A stretch of 21,325 nt of DNA from an uncultured Clostridia bacterium (GTDB lineage: Bacteria; Bacillota; Clostridia; Christensenellales; Aristaeellaceae), in contig CALGYL010000113.1 of the NCBI GenBank assembly GCA_937934775.1, positions 1 to 21,325 of the forward strand, in the 5' to 3' direction. Shown here piece by piece: positions 14,967-21,325 of the stretch. Each line of letters begins with the position of its first letter. Within the stretch, counting starts at the first letter, position 1. The notes beneath the pieces are model-generated. The model had not been told where the DNA came from, did no database searches, and saw nothing but the letters and a program-made list of their open reading frames with translations. The position numbers were made by a program, and so were the translations under genes.

Positions 14967-15565
14967 GCGTCCTCCCCTCCCTTCGCGCGCTTGGGTGCGA
15001 TCACCCGGACGAGTGCCAGGATCAGCCCAGCAAGCATCAGCCCGCCCGGCGCCGTGACCAGCATCCGCATCGGCTGGAAGCCTTCGCTCAGCGAAACGCC
15101 AAAGACCGTACCCGCGCCCAAGACTTCTCGGAAGCAGCCGGTCAGCGTCAGAACCACAAGGTACACTGCGCCGCGGGCCGATGCGCGCACCAGCGAATCT
15201 TCCAGCTCGTGATCCTCGTCAAAAACATCCAGAAAACCGGTCAGCGCACAGGCAATCGATGTAAGCGGCAGGTACAGGCCCAGCGAAGAGGCGATGCGCG
15301 GTTGCAGTACCGTCAGGATCATCTGAATCATCGAGGCCAGGGTTGCAGCGAACAAAATGTACGCGATCCCCCGGATCCTGGGCTGTACGAACTTGTAAAC
15401 CAGGGAAAAGAGCAGGCTCGTTCCAGCCATTGCAAGCAGCGCGGCCCCACCGACGGTCAGGGCGCTAATCCCACTCGTGGCCACCGCCAGCGCGGGCAGT
15501 ACCGCCAACGCCAGCGGAATGAGGCCGTATCTCCTGGACGCAGCGCCGTCCATCGCGTTACGCAT
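14963..15565 (-). CDS. rnfE: Rnf electron transport complex subunit RnfE
   Basis: 200 residues, six membrane helices. RnfE is homologous to RnfA and pairs with it in the membrane. Family marks are the segment FVQPRIRGIAYILFAATLASMIQM, LGLYLPLTSIACALTG (equivalent to LGIFIPLIVVNCAILGR), and FREVLGAGTVFG (equivalent to REILGxGxxFG). The usual cysteine of the first half-repeat is not obvious, while the one in TSIACALTG is present. AGGAGGG precedes the ATG at 15565, which lies inside the end of rnfD (8-base overlap); the gene ends with a 4-base overlap with rnfA. Confidence 0.93.
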   Translation of the reverse strand: MRNAMDGAASRRYGLIPLALAVLPALAVATSGISALTVGGAALLAMAGTSLLFSLVYKFVQPRIRGIAYILFAATLASMIQMILTVLQPRIASSLGLYLPLTSIACALTGFLDVFDEDHELEDSLVRASARGAVYLVVLTLTGCFREVLGAGTVFGVSLSEGFQPMRMLVTAPGGLMLAGLILALVRVIAPKRAKGGEDA

Positions 15566-16466
15566 GGCGCTCCCTCCTATCGTGTCCGTAGATGCGCGGA
15601 CGGATCGTGCGGTCGATCAGCGGCACCAGCACATTCATTGTAAGGATCGCAAACGTCACGCCCTCCGGATAGGCGCCAAAGTGCCGCATGAGAATCGTCA
15701 AAACGCCGCAGCCGAGGCCATACAGCCACTGACCGGGACCGGGGCGCGGGCTGGTCACATAGTCGGTGGCCATGAACACCGCGGCAAAGAGGAGTCCGCC
15801 CGACAGTACCTCGCCCAACGGATTCCCTCCCAGAACCCAGCTGGTCAGCGCCGCGCCCGCGAGCATCGAAAGCGGGATGCGAATGCTGATCGTGGAAGTC
15901 GCCAGCAGCCAGATGAGACCGGCCAGGATCATCAGCTTGCTGACCTCTCCGATGGAGCCGGGAATCTTGCCCATGAAAAGATCCAGCCAGGTGAATGATT
16001 GCGCCAGCGGCGTGGCCGAGGATACGGCGTCCGCGCCCGGCGCGACATAGCCGCTCATCGCAGCCGGCCAGGAGATGAGCAGCATCGCGCGGGCCGCGAG
16101 GGCGGGGTTCATAAAGTTGCCGCCCAGACCGCCGAAGATCTGCTTGACCATCAGAATGCCAAACGCCCCTCCCACGGCCACCATCCAAAGAGGCGCGGAC
16201 GGAGGCAGTGTAAGGCCCAGAAGCAGGCCCGTCACCAGTGCGGAGAGGTCATCCACGCGAATGGGTTTGCGCGCGCAAACCTGCCAGAGCAGCTCCGTCA
16301 GCATCGCCGACGCCGACGACGTCAGGATCACCCACAGCGCTGGCAAACCGAAATTGTACACGCCCATCGCCGCGCAGGGTACAAGCGCCAGAACGACATT
16401 CAGCATCAGCCTTCTGGTCGTGACGGGCGACAATACGTGCGGTGGGTTCGAAACGAAAAACTTCAT
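15558..16466 (-). CDS. rnfD: Rnf electron transport complex subunit RnfD
   Basis: 302 residues, about nine or ten membrane helices, homologous to NqrB. RnfD carries riboflavin and a covalent FMN on a threonine. The start MKFFVSNPPH (ATG 16466) follows GAAAGGAG; a longer frame to 16571 is rejected since it lies inside rnfC. The segment MVKQIFGGLGGNFMNPALAARAMLL is diagnostic. The flavinylation motif reads DAVSSATPL (residues 146-154, FMN expected on T152), with serine where most RnfD/NqrB proteins have glycine. This SSAT variant recurs in the RnfG repeats of the same operon. It overlaps rnfC by 4 bases and rnfE by 8. Confidence 0.95.
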   Translation of the reverse strand: MKFFVSNPPHVLSPVTTRRLMLNVVLALVPCAAMGVYNFGLPALWVILTSSASAMLTELLWQVCARKPIRVDDLSALVTGLLLGLTLPPSAPLWMVAVGGAFGILMVKQIFGGLGGNFMNPALAARAMLLISWPAAMSGYVAPGADAVSSATPLAQSFTWLDLFMGKIPGSIGEVSKLMILAGLIWLLATSTISIRIPLSMLAGAALTSWVLGGNPLGEVLSGGLLFAAVFMATDYVTSPRPGPGQWLYGLGCGVLTILMRHFGAYPEGVTFAILTMNVLVPLIDRTIRPRIYGHDRRERHA

Positions 16467-17770
16467 TTCTTTCTCCTTTCCGCCTGGATCTGCCCGCGGG
16501 CGTCGCGGAACCCGGGGGCGAGACGGCGACGGGCCGGGCAGATGTAGGAGCAGCAACCGCATAGGATGCAATCCATCACGCCAATCTTCTCGGCAGCGCC
16601 CAGCTGCTTTGAAAGGATGTAGCCCTCCATCTCATAAGGGATCAGCCCGATCGGGCATACCTGGGCACAGCGCCCGCAGCGGATGCAGGGGGTGGGTTCC
16701 GGCATCTCCCCAGGGGCAAAGACCACGATACCGCCGGTGGCCTTGCCAATGGACGCGTCGGAGGAAACTACACAAGCGCCCATCATCGCGCCGCCCTGAA
16801 CGACCTTTGAGCCTTCCTTGACCCCGCCGCAGAATTCCAGAATTTCGCCCACCGACGTTCCGACCGGAACGCGGATGTTCGTTGGCCGCGTGACGCGGCC
16901 TGTCACGGTAACGATGCGGTCCACCAGCGGCTTCCCGAGTTCCACCGCGTCCGCTGCCGCCGCCGCCGTAGCCACGTTCATGACCACCACGCCCACATCG
17001 ATGGGCAGCTTGCCGGCGGGCACTTCACGGCCGGCAACCGCCTGTATGAGCTGCTTTTCACCGCCCTGCGGGTACCGGGTCGCCAGCATCATGACCATCA
17101 CACCGGGTTTTCCGGCGGCGGCCCTGCGCATCGCCTCAACGGCGTCGGGCTTATTGTCCTCGATCGCCACGATGCCCCGTTCGGTACCAAAGGCGCGCAT
17201 CGCGGCGCGAAGGCCTTTCAGTACGCGCTCAGGCTCTTCCACCATCAACCTGTGGTCGCTGGTCAGGTACGTTTCGCACTCCGCGCCGTTCAGGATGACC
17301 ATCTCACACCTGTCGCCGCAGGGAATGCACATCTTGACATGGGTGGGAAAGCCCGCGCCGCCCATGCCGCACAGGCCCGCCGCCTGGATCGCGGGCAGAA
17401 TCGCTCCGGCGTCGCAGGTTTCTACGCCGCCAAGCGGAGAAAACTCCGCATATTCATCTTTAAAGTCATTCTCAATGGCAATGCTGGCGGGCGCGCCGTC
17501 CTTTGCGGGACACACCTCCGTCACAACGCCCGATACGCTTGCGTGTACCTTGACGCCCAGCGGGCCGACCGCCTCCGCGATCAGTTGCCCAATCCTGACA
17601 TGCGTTCCCACCTCCACGCAGGGAGTGGAGGGCGCGCCCAGATGCATGTTCATCGGGATACGTACGGATTTGGGCACAAATTGCTCCACAGCCAGCTCCC
17701 TCGTCGGTTCTTTGCCCGACGAGTGCTTGCTCAGCGGATGCACTCCGCCCCAGAATCTGCTCTTCAGCAT
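16463..17770 (-). CDS. rnfC: Rnf electron transport complex subunit RnfC
   Basis: 435 residues, the expected size. RnfC is the cytoplasmic NADH-binding subunit with FMN and two [4Fe-4S] clusters. Visible marks are FWGGVHPLSKHSSGKEPT at the N-terminus, the glycine-rich FMN/NADH region GLCGMGGAGFPTHVKM and LNGAECETYLTSDHRLM, YPQGGEKQLIQAVAGREVPAG, and the ferredoxin motifs CIRCGRCAQVCP and CILCGCCSYICP near the C-terminus. ATG 17770 is chosen because AGGAGG lies 6 bases upstream; the longer frame to 17836 would run into rnfG. It starts 20 bases after rnfG. Confidence 0.96.
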   Translation of the reverse strand: MLKSRFWGGVHPLSKHSSGKEPTRELAVEQFVPKSVRIPMNMHLGAPSTPCVEVGTHVRIGQLIAEAVGPLGVKVHASVSGVVTEVCPAKDGAPASIAIENDFKDEYAEFSPLGGVETCDAGAILPAIQAAGLCGMGGAGFPTHVKMCIPCGDRCEMVILNGAECETYLTSDHRLMVEEPERVLKGLRAAMRAFGTERGIVAIEDNKPDAVEAMRRAAAGKPGVMVMMLATRYPQGGEKQLIQAVAGREVPAGKLPIDVGVVVMNVATAAAAADAVELGKPLVDRIVTVTGRVTRPTNIRVPVGTSVGEILEFCGGVKEGSKVVQGGAMMGACVVSSDASIGKATGGIVVFAPGEMPEPTPCIRCGRCAQVCPIGLIPYEMEGYILSKQLGAAEKIGVMDCILCGCCSYICPARRRLAPGFRDARGQIQAERRKK

Positions 17771-17790
17771 GACTGCCTCCTGTCCGCGCT

Positions 17791-18765
17791 TCAGCCGTTT
17801 ACGCCGGCCAGCAGGGTTTTCAAGAATGCCGCGCACTGATTGACGCCGTTTACAACCGCGGTGGAAGTGATCGTCGCGCCACTGATGGCGTCGATTGTAG
17901 AAGCGGTGTCTGCCGCGGACGCAACCGTCGGCTCGGCAGCGGGGGCCGTCGTGACGTCCGTCGCTGGCGCTGCGGTCGCAGCCCAGTCGCCGTTATCGGT
18001 GGCACTGGATGTCGCATCCGCGGCGGGCGCGGCACTCATGTTTGCCACGGTCGCAGACGCCGTCTCCGCGTCCGGCGCTGCGGTCGCGGCCCAGTCGCCG
18101 TTATCGGTGGCACTGGATGTCGCATCCGCGGCGGGCGCGGCACTCATGTTTGCCACGGTCGCAGACGCCGTCTCCGCGTCCGGCGCTGCGGTCGCGGCCC
18201 AGTCGCCGTTATCGGTGGCGCTAGATGTCGCATCCGCGGCGGGCGTTTCACTTTGCGTCTGCGTGGCGCCCGAGGTGGCGTCCGCCGACCATTCCCCGGA
18301 CTGAGTAGCGCCGGACGTAGCGTCGCTCTTTTTCAACCCCACCGGCGCCTGAATGCCAACGAACTGGTTTTTAAACTCCGGATCCTTGGATTTCGCGCCC
18401 AAGCCGGGCGATTCACTAAACGAAGCGCCGTCAACGCTGATGCCCGTCAAAAGGCCGTTCATGTCCATGCCGACGACCAGTTCGATCGGTCCGCCATAGC
18501 CCTTGACAGTGACCTGCGCCGCGTATCCTACGGTCTGCCCACTCGCCTGGCCCTTGTAAACGCTGTCCAGACCGGTGTCCGCGTCAATTTCAACCGGAAT
18601 AAACAGTTCGGCCGCAGGCAGCGCCTCTCCCTGCGCGCTATCCTTGCCGACCGCGCCTTCCGGCGGCGCAAACACCTGCGTGACCAAGTGGGTGGATACG
18701 AGAAGAAGGGCCGATATCACCGCGACCAGCGCGATCGATGCCCATACCGGCAATTGTCTGTCCAT
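17791..18765 (-). CDS. rnfG: Rnf subunit RnfG with an insert of repeated flavinylation-like motifs
   Basis: 324 residues, against about 180-210 for typical RnfG. One membrane helix (about residues 9-30) anchors an extracytoplasmic FMN-binding domain. Normal parts are residues 31-147, including VGYAAQVTVKGYGGPIELVVG, SESPGLGAKSKDPEFKNQFVG, and the C-terminal end 286-324 with the canonical site DAISGAT (292-298), whose last threonine should carry FMN. Between them lies an Ala/Thr/Ser-rich insert of about 140 residues with DATSGAT at 148 and 162 and DATSSAT at 178, 214 and 250, each a fair match to the ApbE target D-x-x-(S/T)-(G/S)-A-T and most followed by a short NGDW/SGEW-like tail. The last three are within 36-residue repeats. 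GGGAGG precedes the ATG by 6 bases. The frame is intact through all repeats, so this is not a frameshift artefact. It could also be a flexible spacer without extra flavins. Confidence 0.93.
   Translation of the reverse strand: MDRQLPVWASIALVAVISALLLVSTHLVTQVFAPPEGAVGKDSAQGEALPAAELFIPVEIDADTGLDSVYKGQASGQTVGYAAQVTVKGYGGPIELVVGMDMNGLLTGISVDGASFSESPGLGAKSKDPEFKNQFVGIQAPVGLKKSDATSGATQSGEWSADATSGATQTQSETPAADATSSATDNGDWAATAAPDAETASATVANMSAAPAADATSSATDNGDWAATAAPDAETASATVANMSAAPAADATSSATDNGDWAATAAPATDVTTAPAAEPTVASAADTASTIDAISGATITSTAVVNGVNQCAAFLKTLLAGVNG
17872..18324 (-). other. Six-copy array of ApbE flavinylation-like motifs in rnfG
   Basis: Codons for the six D-x-x-S-(G/S)-A-T motifs lie at 18304-18324, 18262-18282, 18214-18234, 18106-18126, 17998-18018 and 17872-17892. 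The last is the canonical RnfG site. The first two and the last have SGAT, the others SSAT, the form used by RnfD in this operon. The resemblance is seen; modification of the extra sites is inferred. Confidence 0.7.
17966..18245 (-). repeat. 108-bp in-frame tandem repeat (about 2.6 copies) inside rnfG
   Basis: Two full units (17966-18073 and 18074-18181) differ by one base (position 17980 against 18088), and a partial third (18182-18245) differs by two. The unit length is a multiple of three and encodes 36 residues, starting with DATSSAT and containing DNGDWAATAAP. The near identity points to recent duplication or ongoing homogenisation, and copy number may vary between strains. Confidence 0.95.
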
Positions 18766-18783
18766 ATTGCGCCTCCCTACCCT

Positions 18784-19767
18784 TTATGGCTGGTCCACGA
18801 CGAGCGCCTTCGCGCCATCCGTCATGGCAACCGTTCCGTCTGAAGCGATGAAAACCGCGTCGATTCCATCGAACTGCTTGATGAGTTCCATGCCCTTCTC
18901 CGTGCCCAGCACGTAGCAGGCGGTGGACAGCGCGTCCCCCATAGCGGAGCTCTTGGAAAGGATGGTGACCGAGTCCAAGCCTTCGTTGACCGGCCAACCG
19001 GTTTCGGGGTTGAGCAGATGATGGTAGCGAACGCCATTCAGGATGAAAAACCGCTCGTAATTGCCGCTGGTGACGACCGAAAGGTTTTCCGCTTTGACCG
19101 TCAGTTTGTTGGTGCCCGTCTGGGCTTTCGGGTCCTGAATGCCCACCACCCAAGGCTGATCGTCCGTCGCCCTGCGCCCAACCGTCAAAACGTTCCCGCC
19201 CAGGTTGATCAACGCGCTGGTGACGCCCTTGTTCCGAAGAAAAACAGTCAGTTTGTCCGCAATGTAGCCTTTGGCGATGCCGCCCAGATCCAGACCCATG
19301 TCGTCGGGCAGCGTCACGGCACTTCCGGCGATTAGGAGCTTTTGATAGTCCACACGCGTCGCGGCTTCCTTGAGCGCCTCCGCGTCCGGGAGCTTTGCGG
19401 TATCGCCGGAGAAGTCCCAGAGTTTGGTTTCCGGCTCCACGGTCACATCGAACGCGCCGCCGGAAGCTTTGCTGATTTCCAGCGCATCGGTCAGCATTTC
19501 TATGGTTTCCGGCGAGACCTGAACGGGGCCGGATTCCTCGTTGATGCGCCAGATGTCGCTCCCCTGGATCGTCCTGGAAAACAGCTTTTCGTATCTGGCG
19601 CACTCATCCAGCGCCTCTTTGAGGACCGTATCATCGTCCACGTAGGCCGACAGCGTAATCACCGTGTCAAAGTAGAATCCGACCACGGACTTTTTCTCCA
19701 GCGCCTTCGTCTGTTGGCAGCCGGTTAAAAGGACCAGCGCCATCCCAAGCGCCAAAATGCGTCTCAT
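18784..19767 (-). CDS. apbE: FAD:protein FMN transferase ApbE (lipoprotein)
   Basis: 327 residues. ApbE moves FMN from FAD onto the threonine of D-x-x-(S/T)-G-A-T sites, as in RnfG, RnfD and NqrC, outside the membrane with magnesium. The N-terminus is a lipoprotein signal with lipobox LLTGC (cysteine at about residue 16), so the enzyme is anchored on the outer face. Family marks are FFDTVITL-like GFYFDTVITLSAY, SGGAFDVTVEPETKLWDF, the flavin and metal site GLDLGGIAKGYIADKL, ALINLGGNVLTVG, HHLLNPETGWPVNEGLDSVTI and MGDALSTACYVLG. ATG 19767 follows AAGG; the longer open frame upstream overlaps the Gx gene and is rejected. It lies 18 bases before rnfG, whose protein is its expected substrate. 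Confidence 0.95.
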   Translation of the reverse strand: MRRILALGMALVLLTGCQQTKALEKKSVVGFYFDTVITLSAYVDDDTVLKEALDECARYEKLFSRTIQGSDIWRINEESGPVQVSPETIEMLTDALEISKASGGAFDVTVEPETKLWDFSGDTAKLPDAEALKEAATRVDYQKLLIAGSAVTLPDDMGLDLGGIAKGYIADKLTVFLRNKGVTSALINLGGNVLTVGRRATDDQPWVVGIQDPKAQTGTNKLTVKAENLSVVTSGNYERFFILNGVRYHHLLNPETGWPVNEGLDSVTILSKSSAMGDALSTACYVLGTEKGMELIKQFDGIDAVFIASDGTVAMTDGAKALVVDQP

Positions 19768-19772
19768 GTACC

Positions 19773-20273
19773 TTATCTGGACCACCCCGATTTCTCCAGT
19801 GCCGTGTTTACGTATTTTGCCGCAATTCCGGTTACCAATCCCGTCACCGCTGAAAGCGCCATGTACAGCGGCATCACGGCAAGCAGCGCCTCCGTCTGAA
19901 GCGTCCAGGCCGCGACCAGCAATTGTCCCGCGATGTGCAGAAGCGCGCCGACAACCGAAACGCCCACGATAGACAATCCCCGAATACGCCTGGCGCCATA
20001 CATGCCGACGAGGCTCAGGATGCCGCCCGCCAGGCTGTACAGCATCGCAAAACCATTCAGGTACACAAGGCCCGCGATGCCCACCTTGACGATCATCAGC
20101 ACCCATGCGTCTTTGGGGCGCATCAGGTAGATCGCAAACAACAAAACCGTGTTGGCCAGACCCAGCTTGACGCCGGGAACCGTGGAAACCGCCGGAATCT
20201 GCCGCTCGATGTAGCTCAGCACCAGCATGACAGAGGATAAAAGCGCCATGCGCGCAAGCGTCTTTGCGCTCAT
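19773..20273 (-). CDS. Gx transporter family protein (heptaprenyl diphosphate synthase component I-like)
   Basis: 166 residues, about five membrane helices, of the family PF07456 annotated as Gx transporter or heptaprenyl diphosphate synthase component I. Diagnostic segment: IERQIPAVSTVPGVKLGLANTVLLFAIYLM at the N-terminus (IERxIP...PGIKLGLAN). Related membrane proteins resemble substrate-specific (S) components of ECF vitamin importers, and this one regularly occurs with NusG domain II and ApbE/Rnf genes in Firmicutes, so import of a flavin or quinone precursor is conceivable but unproven. It overlaps the preceding gene by 4 bases (ATGA) and ends 5 bases before apbE. Confidence 0.88.
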   Translation of the reverse strand: MSAKTLARMALLSSVMLVLSYIERQIPAVSTVPGVKLGLANTVLLFAIYLMRPKDAWVLMIVKVGIAGLVYLNGFAMLYSLAGGILSLVGMYGARRIRGLSIVGVSVVGALLHIAGQLLVAAWTLQTEALLAVMPLYMALSAVTGLVTGIAAKYVNTALEKSGWSR

Positions 20274-20665
20274 GGCCCGTCAACCAATTCGACCGCCACG
20301 CCGTTGGGCAGGCAGACGATCCAATCGCCCAGCGCTCGTTTTTTGCGACTCTCGTCCGTCACGACGCCCTCGTGGACGCAATCTTGATTTTTGCAGGTAG
20401 AATAGGCCATTTGAACGCCACCGTCCTTGATCTCAATCACATTGACCCTGCCGTCGCCCTGATCAATGCGGATGGTGTCGTCCTCATTCAGCGGCACATG
20501 CCGATATGGCTCGCCGCCGGTCCCAAGATAGACGTTCACATAGGTGGCGCTGGCGGTTTTGGATCGCCCAAAGGACAGATAAAGAACCAGCGCCGCGGCA
20601 ATCACCGCCAGCGCGATTAAAAGATCCCGGCCTGTAATGAGCCCTTTTTGCTTTAATTCCGTCAT
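20270..20665 (-). CDS. NusG domain II-containing protein
   Basis: 131 residues of the NusG domain II family (PF07009). An N-terminal membrane helix (about residues 13-31) anchors a small extracytoplasmic beta domain. Family marks are the paired-cysteine segment STCKNQDCVHEG and the closing WIVCLPNGVAVEL. These proteins commonly precede a Gx transporter and ApbE/Rnf genes; function is unknown, though the exposed cysteines suggest a redox or assembly role. It is the first gene of the Rnf-region operon. No ribosome site is visible before its ATG, and the best promoter (20675-20703) would give a leader of only about 3 bases, so translation may be leaderless or the promoter assignment may be wrong. 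Confidence 0.88.
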   Translation of the reverse strand: MTELKQKGLITGRDLLIALAVIAAALVLYLSFGRSKTASATYVNVYLGTGGEPYRHVPLNEDDTIRIDQGDGRVNVIEIKDGGVQMAYSTCKNQDCVHEGVVTDESRKKRALGDWIVCLPNGVAVELVDGP

Positions 20666-20674
20666 ATCGCTACT

Positions 20675-20703
20675 ATTTTATCAGCAAAACCATCGGAATG
20701 CAA
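20675..20703 (-). promoter_or_regulatory. Candidate promoter of the NusG-II/apbE/rnf operon
   Basis: On the minus strand TTGCAT (20698-20703), a 17-base spacer and TAAAAT (20675-20680). Good spacing and hexamers, but it lies only 10 bases before the ATG at 20665, leaving almost no leader. The 82-base gap to the DegV gene holds no other clear promoter. Confidence 0.45.
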
Positions 20704-20732
20704 GTGCGCGCGTGGGCGACAGGCCGGGGTAT

Positions 20733-20746
20733 CGAGTTTTAACTCG
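20733..20746. repeat. Short palindrome after the DegV-family gene
   Basis: CGAGTTTTAACTCG is a perfect palindrome located one base past the DegV stop codon. With no T run following on the minus strand it is a poor terminator; it may instead be a regulatory site, or allow read-through from the DegV gene into the rnf operon. Confidence 0.35.
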
Positions 20747-20747
20747 G

Positions 20748-21325
20748 TCAGCTTTCAGATTTAACCTCTTTGGGTTCTGTCAGAGCGGCGCAGTTTTCCG
20801 AGCCGCGGTCAATCCAACTGACGCCAAGGCAACCGCGGCCCAAATGGATGCCCAAAACCGGGCCGATGTGCCGAAGTTCCGCCCTGTGCCCCTTGGCTTC
20901 GATTTTCGCCTTGAGCGCCGCCATTTGCTCATCGGCCAGAAACCCTTCGACCAGGCAGTCGCAAGGTTCCTTGGGCAAGCTGTCCACCAGCACCTTCATC
21001 TGTTCGCCGCGCCCCCGCACGACGCCGGTGGAGATGATGGAACCATCCACGCACCGAAGAACCGGCCGAATGTTCAGAATGGTTGAGATCGAGAGGCGCA
21101 CCGCGCCCAAGCGACCGCTGCGCCGAAGGGGCGCGATGTCGTCCACCGTAAACGCGATCCGCACGCAGCCGCGCATGGCGTTCAGGATCGACGCGGTTTC
21201 CGTAAGCGTCTTGCCTTCGTCCAATAGCCGCCTCGCCTCCCGCACCATCAGATACAGGCCACCGCTGGTGGTCAGCGAGTCCACCACCTGCATGCGCTCG
21301 GGGGCCCGGTCACGCGCGGCCATGC
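20748..21325 (-). CDS. DegV family protein (partial, N-terminus outside window)
   Basis: The C-terminal 192 residues or so of a DegV protein, open to the window edge; the family is about 280 residues, so the first 85-90 are missing. DegV proteins (FakB in some species) hold a fatty acid for phosphorylation by a fatty acid kinase. Supporting segments are VVDSLTTSGGLYLMVREARRLLDEG, FTVDDIAPLRRSGRLGAVRLSISTILNIRPVL, SIISTGVVRGRGEQMKVLVDSL, and the C-terminal HIGPVLGIHLGRGCLGVSW, which matches the DegV ending ...IGPVIGTHTGPGALG. The residues that would contact the carboxylate in the N-terminal domain are not visible here. Confidence 0.9.
   Translation of the reverse strand, partial: MAARDRAPERMQVVDSLTTSGGLYLMVREARRLLDEGKTLTETASILNAMRGCVRIAFTVDDIAPLRRSGRLGAVRLSISTILNIRPVLRCVDGSIISTGVVRGRGEQMKVLVDSLPKEPCDCLVEGFLADEQMAALKAKIEAKGHRAELRHIGPVLGIHLGRGCLGVSWIDRGSENCAALTEPKEVKSES

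Noticed and set aside
17966..18245. Possible CRISPR array or mobile element signature at the tandem repeat
   Set aside because: Units of 108 bp are directly adjacent without unique spacers, lie in frame inside rnfG, and no cas or transposase gene is near.
17840..18304. Plus-strand Ala/Val-rich frame of 154 codons across the rnfG repeat
   Set aside because: It only exists because the repeat unit is a multiple of three and low in stop codons on both strands; rnfG is read on the other strand with full family context.
18784..20283. ApbE extended by about 170 residues upstream in the same frame
   Set aside because: The extension overlaps the Gx transporter gene in another frame, and the lipoprotein signal begins at the ATG at 19767, which must be the true N-terminus.

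Overview
The window looks like chromosomal DNA of a GC-rich anaerobic Firmicute. A member of the Clostridia, possibly Christensenellales-like, is my best guess, but that is inference. The signs are the ylxM-ffh pair, a clostridial-type block of NusG domain II protein, Gx transporter, ApbE and Rnf, strong AGGAGG-type ribosome binding sites, Gram-positive sigma-A promoters, and a Gram-positive LexA/DinR box. Genes are tightly packed and no intergenic gap exceeds about 190 bases. I saw no rRNA, tRNA, CRISPR array, transposase or phage gene.

Layout. (1) 1-1359, minus: ylxM and ffh (ffh cut by the window edge), from a TTGACA-17-TAAAAT promoter. (2) 1549-6674, plus: galM, then an mglBAC galactose ABC transporter with a translationally coupled 70-residue membrane protein at its end; a strong promoter with an operator-like inverted repeat precedes mglB. 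(3) 6800-7570, minus: a SAM-dependent methyltransferase. (4) 7721-10004, plus: a FAD oxidoreductase-Rieske fusion overlapping a tocopherol-cyclase-like gene. (5) 10130-12709, plus: a radical SAM protein of the DNA modification/repair family, its usual partner protein, and a VOC protein, under a promoter carrying a perfect SOS (LexA) box. (6) 12762-20665, minus: a ten-gene run NusG domain II protein - Gx transporter - apbE - rnfG - rnfC - rnfD - rnfE - rnfA - stand-alone FAD synthetase domain - LCP protein. (7) 20748 to the end, minus: a DegV-family protein cut by the edge.

The most interesting part is the Rnf region. RnfD and RnfG carry covalently bound FMN, which ApbE attaches using FAD as donor. 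RnfG here has about 140 extra residues holding five copies of a DATS(G/S)AT motif in addition to the canonical DAISGAT site, so it could carry up to six FMNs. Part of the insert is a near-perfect 108-bp in-frame tandem repeat, suggesting recent expansion. The same operon encodes the flavin transferase (ApbE) and a FAD-making domain, but no RnfB. Second is the SOS box directly at the start of the radical SAM gene pair, which supports a DNA-damage role for a poorly characterised system.
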